64,000 bases of DNA from Fulvia fulva. Lineage: Eukaryota; Ascomycota; Dothideomycetes; Mycosphaerellales; Mycosphaerellaceae. Location of the stretch: contig NC_063022.1 in NCBI RefSeq assembly GCF_020509005.1, forward strand, positions 1,364,001 through 1,428,000, written 5' to 3'. Both the position numbers and the translations under genes were made by a program. The notes under the pieces are model-generated. The model saw only the letters and a program-made list of their open reading frames with translations. It was not told where the DNA came from and searched no databases. Every line of letters begins with the position of its first letter. Position 1 is the first letter of the stretch. Positions 36,066 through 46,000 of the stretch are shown piece after piece.

Positions 36066-36779
36066 TTCCAACAGCTCGCTGCAGAATCGCATCAACTGTC
36101 GTCCCAACACACGCCTCCGACACCGCTGGTCTTGGTCCTGCGCTTTGGAACTTGGTTCGAGACGCTCCCGGCTGGACGACGAGGACACGAATCCCGAAGA
36201 GTGCAAGCTCGCCATAGAGCGCTTCCGACGCCCCTTCTAGAGCGGCTTTGCTCGCGGCGTAGAGCGAGAAGCCTGTAAATCCGGTTATGTCGGACGTACT
36301 ACTAATGTTGAAGATCGTGCCTGGCTTCTGGGCACGAGACCATGGGAGGGCTCCTTGGATTGCGCGTATAGGACCGAAGAAGTTGGTTTCCATCTGTTGA
36401 TACAATTCCGTCTCGCTGCAATCACAAAAGTCTTAGTGTTTGGTATGAGAGCCACGAGCTGCAAGACACCCTGCCCTTTGATAGGGACCTACCTGAAGTC
36501 TTCTAAGACTCCGCGAAGAGCATAGCCCCCTGCATTATTGACAAGGACGTTCAATCCGTGCTCTTTTGCTGCTTTTGCGATGACGTGCCGAACATCTGCA
36601 GTTGAGTCGTCGAGTCTGAGCCATGTGCCGCCTTGGTTCTGGATCTCTGGGCGCACCTGCGAGGCTTTTGCTGGGTTACGGGCGCCTGCTATGACTTTGT
36701 GGCCGGCTTCTAAGGCTGCGAGAGCAATGGCGGCGCCTCGGCCTGACGATGCGCGGGTTATGAGCCAGGTGTATGACAT
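35926..36779 (-). pseudogene. Short-chain dehydrogenase, probably 3'-truncated
   Basis: Exon 1 is 36,779-36,493, a 77-nt intron covers 36,492-36,416 (GTAGGT...TGCAG), and exon 2 runs from 36,415, giving about 259 residues with the open frame ending at 35,926. The fold is a classical SDR of the NADP-dependent oxidoreductase type. It has an N-terminal cofactor loop reading TRASSGRG where TGxSSGxG is expected, then NNAGG, a catalytic Ser region (NISST) and YAASK. After about residue 210 the sequence turns into Arg-rich text (VILFRRRRSIRSS) unlike any SDR, encoded by the GC-rich repeat-like block. The first Gly of the cofactor loop is replaced by Arg. Together these suggest a gene that lost its natural end and probably its function. 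It lies outside the ten-gene cluster. Confidence 0.7.
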
Positions 36780-37014
36780 TGTAGACTGCGTGCATTGCGT
36801 ATGAGAATGAGTGCCATTATACTTAGTTAGCTACCAGTTATCCTACAAGGGGCTATTCTATCGAAACCATTGTTGTTATCGGGATATTCGGAATATTCAC
36901 TTTGCAGCCGCTGTTTAACCACTAGCGCATGATAAATGTCCTAACATCCGTCTCCGACCTGATACTGATCACCATCGACTCCGGCCAGATGTGGTAACTA
37001 CGTACATCGCTCGT

Positions 37015-37612
37015 CTACACGGACAAAACAATCTTCGGGTAGGAAGCAATGGCCGCTGCTATCAGAGGCAACATCGCTCGGACAATTTGGCGGCTGGACC
37101 AACTATCCATACGCCTCAGCAGCTCAGTGTGGCCCGCTGCTCCTAGCCAAGTGAGCTCGGTGTCTCGGTAATTCTCTTTCTGGTCGGCCATTGCATTGAC
37201 AGCGTCGTTGATCGGGAAAAGCGCAAAAGTCTCCCACAAGGTGACCTGCAACATGGTGATGAGAGCAGCGGCATAGTACCACCATGTCGCCGCTTCTGCT
37301 GCATCACTTTGTCTCGATACCAGCAAGGTTGTCAATGCGAGAAACCCCGCGAGAGCGCGACAGAAAGGCTTCAAGAATCGATGTCCTCGCTGTGTCGTGT
37401 CGTCGAATTGAACGAAGGCGCTCTTGGATATGTTCAGCTTGATTATGGGCACAACCCAGAGAATCAGGCACCATGCCACTCCTGAAGAAATACACCCATC
37501 AGTTACCCGCATCTAGTAGATTCTTCAGTTGATACGAACCACCGACGAAGTACAGTGCGAGTATGACTGTCCATTGCAAGCCATGCAGTAATGAAGTTGT
37601 GGACAGCGCCAT
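37015..37612 (-). CDS. Anthrone-oxygenase-like DUF1772 membrane protein
   Basis: Exon 1 is 37,612-37,540, a 58-nt intron covers 37,539-37,482 (GTTCGT...TTCAG), and exon 2 is 37,481-37,015, giving 179 residues. There are four hydrophobic segments (about 12-38, 63-78, 90-113 and 157-172). The family marks are FPINDAV (113-119) and the C-terminal W...RQIVRAMLPLIAAA segment (about 152-168), which parallels WGRMHFVRSCFPLAGAA in the second DUF1772 protein of this cluster. HypC-type DUF1772 proteins oxidise anthrones to anthraquinones, or assist early post-PKS steps. This gene marks the left edge of the cluster. A TCG-N5-CGA site lies 249 bp upstream. It may be the protein called ClaH, or the anthrone oxidase; the two DUF1772 genes cannot be told apart here. 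Confidence 0.85.
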
Positions 37613-38089
37613 TGCTAGAGACTGGTATCGATTGGTAGCACCACAAACAGTATCAAGTCTGTTGTTGTCGCGGATATTGATAGAATCACCTCCTTATATC
37701 CTGACTGCGAGGATCACGGGCTCAACATCCTTTGAGAGAGCCAACATCGGAGGGTGAGCTGCATGGTGTGCAGTCTCGATCCCTTGGCACAATCGCAAAG
37801 ATTGCCACGAGTCGGCGCATTTGTAGTCCTACGAGCTGCAAATGTCCGAGACAACATTCGTCGCCTGTCGACGGTACCTTGGGACCGAAGGATACCAATA
37901 CGGTTTCGTTATGTAGTTCTACCCAACCACCACGTGGGAATGCCGGTAACCATCTGGAAGGAACCTGAGCACAACAGCCGTCGCGACAGGAATAGTTCAC
38001 ATCACGACTGTGTGCAAGCAGTGTAGCTACCCAATAATTCAAATGATCGTCTATGTCAGCGTACGCTTTGACGCAACTATCTGAGCCAT
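37613..38089. promoter_or_regulatory. Promoter region of the DUF1772 gene; 3' flank of the P450
   Basis: 477 bases without a supported gene. It carries the 11-bp site TCGCCTGTCGA at 37,861-37,871 (TCG-N5-CGA, the core bound by AflR-type regulators). Long antisense frames that cross it are shadows of the P450. Confidence 0.6.
37861..37871. promoter_or_regulatory. AflR-type TCG-N5-CGA motif
   Basis: TCGCCTGTCGA, 249 bp upstream of the DUF1772 start at 37,612. It shares the form TCGSNNGTCGA with sites at 39,892 and 42,951. Confidence 0.45.
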
Positions 38090-39807
38090 TCACTCCCTTG
38101 GAATGAGCTTGACGAAACATTCTGGAAGCACAAAAGCCACCTCCTCGTCGAGATCGCCGTCCATGGCTTGTTGCTTTTCGTATGCCGATGGGTCTGGCTT
38201 TCCATCCTTGTCGCACTTCTCCAATCTGTACAGAGATAGAGCAACCGCCATCAAGATGTTCTGTTGCAGCTTTGCCCAGCGCATTCCCGAGCACAGTCGT
38301 TGTCCAGTACCCCACGTGTTCACTGTGCAAGAGTCAGCGATCCATGCAATCCTGTATGGCAATTGGCAACTTACATCCATGTGGTTCTTTATCCCAAGTC
38401 TTCTGCGACTCAGGCGCGAAACGGTCAGGCCGGAATGAAGCAGGTCTGTCGTAGAGCTTGGGGTTAAAATGGATCTCAGTAGAGTTGTAGATGGCATGAG
38501 TTCGTGCTGGGATGACTTCGCTCGTTCCTGGGATTGGGATCGATTCATATAGAGTGTTGAAGCGGGCGGTCGGGAAGCAAGTCCAGATACGGCTGATTTC
38601 CTCCATCATGAGGGCAGCGTTTGGGAAAGAATTCTCCCAGGCTGACAACGGGATATGGAAAAGCTTGTCTACCAGTGGCAGGCACTGCTCTTTGCAATGC
38701 TGGTCCGCTACCTCTGTGACTTCCTTGTAGACCTTGTCCTGCCAGTCAAGGTGGACGGCTAGAGCGTTGAGCAGCTGCGGGAATATGACATGAGCATTCA
38801 CCACTCCCACGAAGGCAGCGTTGATCATGAATTCGGAGATGTTGTCATCGGGATCGCCAAGGTTGATGAGCGACTGTACTGCATCATTCTTACTGGCGCT
38901 CTTGGGTGACGCATGTCGGTCGCGCACGATGCCTCTTGATACACGCAGAAGTGCGCGTCGAGCCATGCGACGTCGTATCATGCTCGGCTCTGGAATCCAC
39001 GGAAGCAGGGTGTTGAATGGACTGAAGGTATGCAGAATGGTATCAATAGCTCCCAGTGTTGTCGCCCACAACTTTGGGTCATCAGTGACATCGTCGGCCA
39101 TGAACACGCGAGCGGTTTGCTTGAAGACAACGGGCCATACTTTCGGCGTGTTGATAATGCCAGAAGGTGTGTCTCGCTTAAGAGCCTCAAGGCCTGTGCG
39201 AGCATCCTGGATAACGCCGGGCAGGCAACGCTCCATGTTGGGCGTCTTCATGAGGTGCGTCAATGTCCTGAGCCAGTAAGTGCTCTTCTGAAACTTCTCA
39301 TCTCGCGGCGTAAAGATGGCGTGGATGGGCCAGAAGTTCACACCCAAAGGCGTAAGATCCGTGGCCTTGTGGAGATCCAAAGCTGGGTGCTCGAAGAACA
39401 TCTTGCGTGCGTCTGGACCAGAGAGGCCAACCACATGCGTCCTGCCAAGCCAAAAGCTGAATTGTCCAGTCTTAGACTCCTTGATACAGGATTTCCAGAA
39501 GGTCCTATACCTTGTCAGTAATGCTCATCCGCCGACTGATGACAATGACTTACCAGTGTCCGATCATCATGCCCAGAGAGCCTAGCCATGGCCAAGTGTT
39601 GGAGGTGAACTTTGGCGATAGTGGATTAACAGCTGGCTTGAGGAATTGCTGCAATAGGAAGCTGGAAATGGCGCCGATCAAAACAACAAGGCCAATCGAT
39701 AGTGGTGATGGGCCTTGAATCAGATATCGTGCAATAGCAGGAGACGCTGCTGCATCTGGACCGTACAGACCCGGCTCAGGCTTCACGTTGGCCGCTGTTG
39801 AATTCAT
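38090..39807 (-). CDS. claM: Cytochrome P450, anthraquinone dimerase-like
   Basis: Three exons (39,807-39,554; 39,504-38,375; 38,322-38,090) with introns of 49 and 52 nt encode 538 residues. An N-terminal hydrophobic anchor lies at about 33-55. The ExxR helix reads EISR (387-390), FRPDRFAPE corresponds to the PERF region, and the haem loop is WGTGQRLCSG with Cys at about 472, with Trp in place of the usual Phe. The I-helix reads FVGVVNAHV (about 316-324) and lacks the usual acidic-Thr pair. Published work on cladofulvin assigns the cluster P450 (ClaM) to oxidative coupling of nataloe-emodin. This is the only P450 in the cluster, so I infer the same role. The alternative is an ordinary ring hydroxylase. 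A TCG-N5-CGA site lies about 85 bp upstream of the start. Confidence 0.88.
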
Positions 39808-40288
39808 GTTTCGCGACGCTTCAGATCGAGTATGGCCGACGGCGACGAGGAACGGGCGAAAATACACAGGGTCAGAAGCAGTAGCGCGAATTCGGCCGTC
39901 GATTTATTATCATATTCTCGCTCCCGATGTGTTTGTTCATGTGCCAGGATTTTGATCGGTGGATTGATTGTAGTCTACTGCTTACAATTGTCCGTTTGAG
40001 CCGAAGCTGAGCGATTCCGTTGCCGATGATCCTTCGAAGACTGATGCATGCGTGTATGTCGTGCCAGAGTGCTGTATGCTAATGATAGGTTCGAATGTGA
40101 TCGAACGCAACACAGGATACGATCGGCGATAGATAGCTCTGGATCCTGAGTCGTTCCCTTATGTACGCGGGCCCACATAGGAGATCGTGAAGCTGAGAAC
40201 TACATGTACATGCAGATTTAACAGCATGCCACGTGCGCTGAGTCCGTGATTGGAGATGGAAATATGTCTTAATATACAGCTCTATGCA
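39808..40288 (-). promoter_or_regulatory. P450 promoter region
   Basis: 481 bases between the P450 start and the end of the NmrA-like gene, both on the minus strand. It contains TCGGCCGTCGA at 39,892-39,902. No other gene is visible. Confidence 0.6.
39892..39902. promoter_or_regulatory. AflR-type TCG-N5-CGA motif
   Basis: TCGGCCGTCGA, 85 bp upstream of the P450 ATG. Its pattern matches the binding consensus known for AflR (TCGSWNNSCGR) except at two inner positions. Confidence 0.45.
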
Positions 40289-41101
40289 CTACTTTGGACC
40301 CATTCCCATTGGCAGGTATGCGTGCGTCCATGGGAAGTAGTGTCTGAGTAAACCCATAAGGATACACAAAATCGTGCCATCGGGGAAACCAGCTGGTGTA
40401 CTGCCGCAGTTGACACTAATATTCTTCAGATCCCACCGCCCTTCCGGATCATCCGCCGCCTCGATCATGCCGGCCGACAGATCCAAGTACGAGACAGGAT
40501 CCTTTTGCTCTGTGAGACTGAGCTCATACCCTCGTTTCTTGTCCACCGACAATGCTCCAGGCTTGATGTAGATTGTGGTCAGCCAGCTCTCTTGAGCGCG
40601 CAAGAATTCCTCCGCCTTTTCCAGATCAGCGTACACGTGGGAGGCAGATCGCTTGAGTATCCAGAGCAGTAAAGATGGCAAGTGCTTGGAGAGATGGGGA
40701 TCAATGGTGCCGGATGAGAGCAGCAGGAGCTTCGGAGCCGGACCATTTGGGCCGCCATCTGGTTTGTCATAGCCAAGTTCTCGCATGACCTTGACAAGTG
40801 CTATTGCTGAATCCTGTGACAATCGGCAACCTGGTACATTGTCGTTGGTGCTGATGCACATGAAGACGGCTCGTGTGTTCTTGATGCAAGCAGCGAGGAG
40901 GTCATGGTCTTGCATACCGCCCTCGAAGACTTCGACTTGCTTGCTGTCTGCGATCTCTGGGATCAGACGCAACAGCTTCTTCTTGTTCCGGCAGAATGCG
41001 TGGACACGACTCTGCGGCTTCCCGAGTAGGTTGCGGATCAAGGCTGAGCCGCAGTTGCCAGTAGAGCCTAGCACGGCATATGTTGTGACCTTGCTGTCCA
41101 T
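40289..41101 (-). CDS. NmrA/NAD(P)-binding Rossmann oxidoreductase
   Basis: A single exon of 270 residues starting at the ATG at 41,101. A longer open frame extends upstream but has no family similarity there. The N-terminus is a classic dinucleotide fold (YAVLGSTGNCGSALIRNLL, GxxGxxG at about 11-17), followed by an acidic-hydrophobic second strand region and an LLLLSSGTID segment. YADLEKAEEFL (about 167-177) supplies an atypical SDR-like Tyr/Lys. The C-terminal half holds a substrate region. Related clusters (for example monodictyphenone mdpK) carry an NmrA-like oxidoreductase whose role in anthraquinone tailoring is reductive or still unclear. It probably acts on an emodin or chrysophanol-type intermediate in the cytosol. 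It shares orientation with the P450 and the MBL. Confidence 0.85.
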   Translation of the reverse strand: MDSKVTTYAVLGSTGNCGSALIRNLLGKPQSRVHAFCRNKKKLLRLIPEIADSKQVEVFEGGMQDHDLLAACIKNTRAVFMCISTNDNVPGCRLSQDSAIALVKVMRELGYDKPDGGPNGPAPKLLLLSSGTIDPHLSKHLPSLLLWILKRSASHVYADLEKAEEFLRAQESWLTTIYIKPGALSVDKKRGYELSLTEQKDPVSYLDLSAGMIEAADDPEGRWDLKNISVNCGSTPAGFPDGTILCILMGLLRHYFPWTHAYLPMGMGPK

Positions 41102-41430
41102 CTCCAGTAGTGTCGATAATGATGGTGTGATCGTTGAGCCTCGACGATGTCTTCGTGGTAGTGTTGATCGAGCGAGGCAAGGATGAGCTTTGTCAGTATT
41201 GTCTGCGATAGACAAGGGAGAGTCCCTATTACGGCCACATTGGCAAGCATATCGGAGAGTTGATGCGGCATATTGTAGAATCCCTGCCGGAATCTCTCTT
41301 TGGCGAATATCCGACGCTCGCCGGCCATTCGACAATGTCGGTACTACGCCCACATGCGCTTTGGTATTTCCAGCGGGAGGAGAAGTGCCGGGAAAGCAAA
41401 TCACTCTTGAGTGTACAAGGGATACGTTAT
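41102..41430 (-). promoter_or_regulatory. Promoter region of the NmrA-like gene
   Basis: 329 bases between the NmrA-like start and the MBL stop. I saw no TCG-N5-CGA site. Plus-strand open frames across it are antisense to the genes. Confidence 0.5.
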
Positions 41431-42528
41431 CTATGCGGCGACCAGTATCTCCCGAGCGGAACCAGATCGAGCTGGACGAATGCTTCCTTGCATCATGTCC
41501 ATGATGAACCACTTTCGTTGGCCAGCTCTTACCTCAAAGCCGACCTTACCGTCACCAGCGAGCTTGCGCAGGACTTGGTCAATGAATGGCTCCAAGGCAA
41601 AGGCACGAGTCTCTGCGTTGAGTGACTGCCCATAGATCTCTGCCACTAATTCACTTGTCGTGAGACTTCTCTGACCGCGACTGGCATAACTCGCGAGCGC
41701 TGTCAAGACTTGTGCCTCTCGTCGGGTCTTGTGCCGCAGCTCTTGCACCATCTTCAGTGGTAGGTTTTCGATGACGGCACCATGGGCGCTGTAGCCAACC
41801 TCGCACTGCTGGTCGGTGATGTTCTGCAGGCTGTCCATGAAGCTGCTTAGATCTTCCATCGTGCTAGTGCCGTGTCCTAGGATGGTGTCACCCGTAAACA
41901 TGGCACGCGGCTCTCCTTCTTCCTCCAGGATGAAGCACATGTGATCTTCCGAGTGGCCGGGAGTGTGTAGAGCGCGCACGGTGGCGCCTTCGACGTCGAA
42001 CGTCTGTGCATGGTAGATGTTCTGCTGGCCTCTGTCCGGCTGGTTCTTGTAGATGTGATGCTCCAGGTCCGGATACAGGCGGATCAAATCGGCCACGCCG
42101 CCGGTATGATCGCCATGCCAGTGCGTCAACAAGACACGCGCGATGGTGATGCCGCGTGCTTTCAGCGTGTCGTTGATCAGACTCGCCCAGTCTGCCTCTC
42201 CGCCTCCAGTGTCGATGATCAGTCGCTGGCGGCCCGTGCCAATTACGTAAGTGTTGGTGCCTTGGAACGTGAACTGCCTTGGATCAGCTTTCGTTTTCGT
42301 TTTCGTTTTCGTTCTCGACCTTCTGCATCTTCTCGACAACAACAACACCGACATCAACATATCACATACCTTGCCCGGGTTCTGTCCCAAGATGCGGAGC
42401 ACTCGCGGCGTGAGCTGCTCGACATCGGGCAGTTCAGGAAGTTGTGCCATCTGGCTCCCCAAGATGTCGTCGAACGCGCACGCATTGAATGCAGAATTGA
42501 TCTGTCGATATCCACCTTTGTCGTCCAT
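41431..42528 (-). CDS. claF: Metallo-beta-lactamase-type thioesterase (atrochrysone carboxyl ACP thioesterase)
   Basis: Exon 1 is 42,528-42,370, a 96-nt intron covers 42,369-42,274, and exon 2 is 42,273-41,431, giving 333 residues. The intron length is a multiple of three and it has no stop, so the frame runs through it. Removing it joins NPGK to FTFQGTNTY, as in the family. The zinc-binding motif is THWHGDH (103-109), with a later HTPGHSEDH and an FTGDT segment. Enzymes of this family hydrolyse the thioester on TE-less NR-PKSs, releasing atrochrysone carboxylic acid. It is divergently transcribed from the PKS with a shared 527-bp promoter. The C-terminal 25 residues or so after GQRKWF are unusual and may reflect an unrecognised splice site. 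Confidence 0.93.
   Translation of the reverse strand: MDDKGGYRQINSAFNACAFDDILGSQMAQLPELPDVEQLTPRVLRILGQNPGKVCDMLMSVLLLSRRCRRSRTKTKTKTKADPRQFTFQGTNTYVIGTGRQRLIIDTGGGEADWASLINDTLKARGITIARVLLTHWHGDHTGGVADLIRLYPDLEHHIYKNQPDRGQQNIYHAQTFDVEGATVRALHTPGHSEDHMCFILEEEGEPRAMFTGDTILGHGTSTMEDLSSFMDSLQNITDQQCEVGYSAHGAVIENLPLKMVQELRHKTRREAQVLTALASYASRGQRSLTTSELVAEIYGQSLNAETRAFALEPFIDQVLRKLAGDGKVGFEVRAGQRKWFIMDMMQGSIRPARSGSAREILVAA
42274..42369 (-). other. In-frame intron with GAAAAC hexamer repeats
   Basis: A 96-nt intron of the MBL gene (GTATGT donor, GGCAG acceptor). It carries about four copies of an acgaaa-type hexamer (42,289-42,313). Its 32 sense codons would insert a Ser/Arg/Lys-rich stretch just before the conserved FxxQGTNTY strand if retained. 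Confidence 0.8.
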
Positions 42529-43055
42529 GATGCTAAGTATGCGGTAGGTCGATTCTCAGCGTCGATCCCAGACTTCAATTTTCAGTGCACTTCAAGGCCA
42601 CTGCAGGGACATCGCACCATATTGCAGCCACGAAGTGGCGTTGCTGACGAAGGAGCTGAGGATTCGACGCGTGCTATCGGCATTGTGCATCAATCGTCCG
42701 AAGCACTGGATAAGCAACAGTATCGGATGATTCTAACCACGCTCGGCTCCATCTGAAGCTGAGGCTGCAGGATCAGCTTGGTAACGACCTGCAGGACCAC
42801 GGGGTATCGATGAAAGGGAAAGCATAAACATCTCATTCGGTGCGTCCCCTGGCGTTCTTGCAATTGACAACTTATCTCCCAGAACATTACAGTACGTCTC
42901 CATCTGAGCTTCTTTCCAGACCGGGAGTTGTTGCAGCTCTTAGCGGGTTGTCGGTGGTCGACCCATGTTCCCCATTCTGCCATCACGATCCTGAGCAGAT
43001 AGTGCGGGCGTGATTGCTCTTCCGGTTTCTGCCCTTTGATAATCAAACTTCTATC
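42529..43055. promoter_or_regulatory. Bidirectional promoter of MBL and PKS
   Basis: 527 bases between divergent start codons, with no gene inside. TCGGTGGTCGA at 42,951-42,961 lies 95 bp upstream of the PKS ATG. A shared promoter would keep the PKS and its release enzyme co-expressed. Confidence 0.75.
42951..42961. promoter_or_regulatory. AflR-type TCG-N5-CGA motif
   Basis: TCGGTGGTCGA in the PKS/MBL intergenic region. It shares TCGSNNGTCGA with the P450 and left DUF1772 promoters. Confidence 0.45.
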
Positions 43056-46000
43056 ATGACGACGAATCATTTGGAGAACAAGGTTCATGCGGCCACTGAA
43101 TCGCTGTTCTACTTCAGCAATGAATTCCCCAAGCGTGACCTGCAGGACCTTTTCCGGCAAGCACACACGCGAAGCAAATTGGCGCAGCACAAGTGCTTGG
43201 CACAATTCATACAAGATGCAACACAAACCGTCAAACAGGAGATTCAAGGACTGTCGATGAAATTACAGCACCTGTTCAAGCCATTGGAAAGCGTCCTGAC
43301 TTGGGCGGAAGATCACGAGCTTCGGGAAGGCGCACTTTCTGGCGCAATCGACGGTGTTCTGCTTATCGTTGCCCAGATGACTACACTCATTGGGTGAGTC
43401 GTGGTCCCGCTCCATTGTGATCTGTCAGTACTGACTATGATTACTAGATATCTTGAAAACAACACTGCCAAGATGGATGACATTGCCACTGCTTCACTCG
43501 CTGGCTTAGGCGTTGGTCTATTAACAGCATGTGCTGTCTCTTCAGCATCGACCATCGCCGATCTTTCAGCTACCGGAGCAGACGCCGTCAGAACTGCGTT
43601 TCGCCTCGGAGTTCATGTGTACTACGTATCACAGACTCTGGAAGCTCTTGATCCAAGCGCACGTCCAGAAACCTGGGCATACGTGATCAACAACGTTACG
43701 CCAACAGAAGCACAAGAGCAGCTCGATACGCTATATGCGAACAGCACTCAGCCTGCCACTAGCAAGGTCTTCATCAGTGCACTAAGCCGATCTTCGGTCA
43801 CAGTCAGTGGTCCACCAGCGAGACTAAAGGCTCTTGTCACCGGCTCAGAGTTCTTTCGCACTTCGAGGTACATCGCTCTGCCAGTCTATGGAGGGCTCTG
43901 TCATGCGCCGCATGTATATGGTCAAGACGATGTCGACATGGTAATGCAAAGTCGAGCATTCTCTGTCCAAAAAGCACCCGCGACCCATCTAAAGAGTGTA
44001 TGGTCAACTAGCTCTGGATATCCATACCTTGTCGAGGACTCGAAAAGCTTGTTCGCAAGTGTCGTTGCAGAACTTCTCACCAAAGCTATTTGCTGGGACA
44101 GTGTGGTCAGCTCAATTGTCAAATATACCGGATTGACCGACGCCTCCGAGATGATCATCTACAATTATGGTAATTCGATACCTCTCAACGAGCTCGAATC
44201 AGCTTTGAAGAGCAGCCCAGCCAAGCTCAAGGTCGTCAACAGCAATCTTCTGTCGTGGATGGGGCACAACTCCCCCACCAGCGTCAAGCCACGCAACACA
44301 CTTCAGTCAAAGTTAGCAATCGTTGGTATGTCGTGCAGGCTACCAGGGGGTGCAACGAGCAACGAGCTGTTCTGGGATGTCCTGAGACGCGGCGTTGATA
44401 CGTCGCAGGTCATTCCCGCAGACAGGTTCGACGTTGCAACACATTATGATCCTGCTGGCAAGCAGCTCAACAAGAGTATGACCCAGTATGGCTGCTTCAT
44501 AGATGAGCCCGGACTCTTCGATGCACCGTTCTTCAATATGTCACCACGAGAAGCTCAAACCGTCGATCCCCAAATGCGCCTTGCTTTGGTAACAGCCTAC
44601 GAAGCACTGGAACAGGCTGGCTATGTGGCCAATCGTACAGCTTCTACACGACTTGAGCGCATCGGCACATATTACGGCCAAGCTGCCGACGATTATCGAG
44701 AAGTCAACCAAGGACAAGAAGTGTCGACATACTACATTCCAGGAGGCTGTAGAGCATTTGGTCCAGGCCGCATCAATTACTTTTTCAAGTTTGCTGGTCC
44801 AAGTTACAGTATTGACACCGCCTGTTCTTCTGGGTTGGCTGCAGTCGAGGTAAGTCAGGTTACAAGTATCGTCGCACCAACTAACCATGGCCAGGTCGCA
44901 TGCCAGGCACTTTGGAGGGGCGATGTCGACACGGCCGTGACTGGCGGCGTCAACATTCTCACCAATCCAGATGGCTTCACAGGGCTGTGCAGCGGACACT
45001 TTCTGTCCAAAGGACACAATGCTTGCAAGACATGGGATGCCACGGCCGATGGGTATTGTCGTGCTGATGGAGTGGGGTCTCTGGTCATCAAGAGGCTTGA
45101 AGACGCTGAGGACGATAACGACAACATACTGGGTGTGATCCTTGGAGCTGGTACCAATCACTCAGCGCAGGCTGTTTCTATTACTCATCCACATGCTGGT
45201 CACCAAGCCTATCTAGCACGGCAAGTCCTTCGACAGGCAGGGGTGGATCCTCTCGATGTGTCATACGTCGAACTCCATGGCACAGGTAAGTCGCGTTGGT
45301 GTGTTTGACTTGAAATACTAATGCAAGCATCAGGCACGCAGGCTGGTGACAGCGAAGAGATGCAAGGCATTCTCGATGTCTATGCGCCACTCTCGAAACG
45401 ACGCAGTCAATCTCAACCTCTGCATATCGGAGCAGTGAAAGCCAACATGGGTCACAGCGAATCTTCCGCAGGCACTACTGCCTTGGTCAAAGTGCTTCTC
45501 ATGCTCCAGAACAACGTCATTCCACCACATATCGGCATCACTACTGAGATGAATCCGAAGTTTGGTCACGACTTCAAGAAACGCAACCTACACATCCCAT
45601 TTGAGCTGACTCCCTGGGAGCACACCGATGATAAGAGGCGCATTGCTGTTGTGAACAATTTTGGCGCTGCTGGAGGGAACACTACCATGATCTTGGAAGA
45701 TGCACCAATGCGAAGCATATCTCAAAGCGATACGCGCAAAACACATGTCGTTGTCTTGTCTGCCAAGACCAAAACCTCGTTGGTGGCCAACGTCGATCGC
45801 CTGATCAGTTACATCGACTCCCATCCAGACACACAGATCGCCAACGTGTCGTATACCACCACAGCACGGCGATATCAGCATGTTCTACGGGTGGCTATCT
45901 CGACATCAGAGATAGCGCACTTGCAGAAGCAGCTATATTCTCACCGGGAGAAGATCGAGTACATACAGCCTGTGCGAAAAGCTGAGCCCCCACCCGTCGC

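Noticed and set aside
37722..38330. 202-codon minus-strand frame overlapping the P450 3' end
   Set aside because: It overlaps P450 exon 3 in another frame and has no family similarity.
41431..41545. Possible third intron at the GTAAGA near 41,532 of the MBL gene
   Set aside because: Splicing there would remove RKWF-like residues that resemble the family end; no better tail results.
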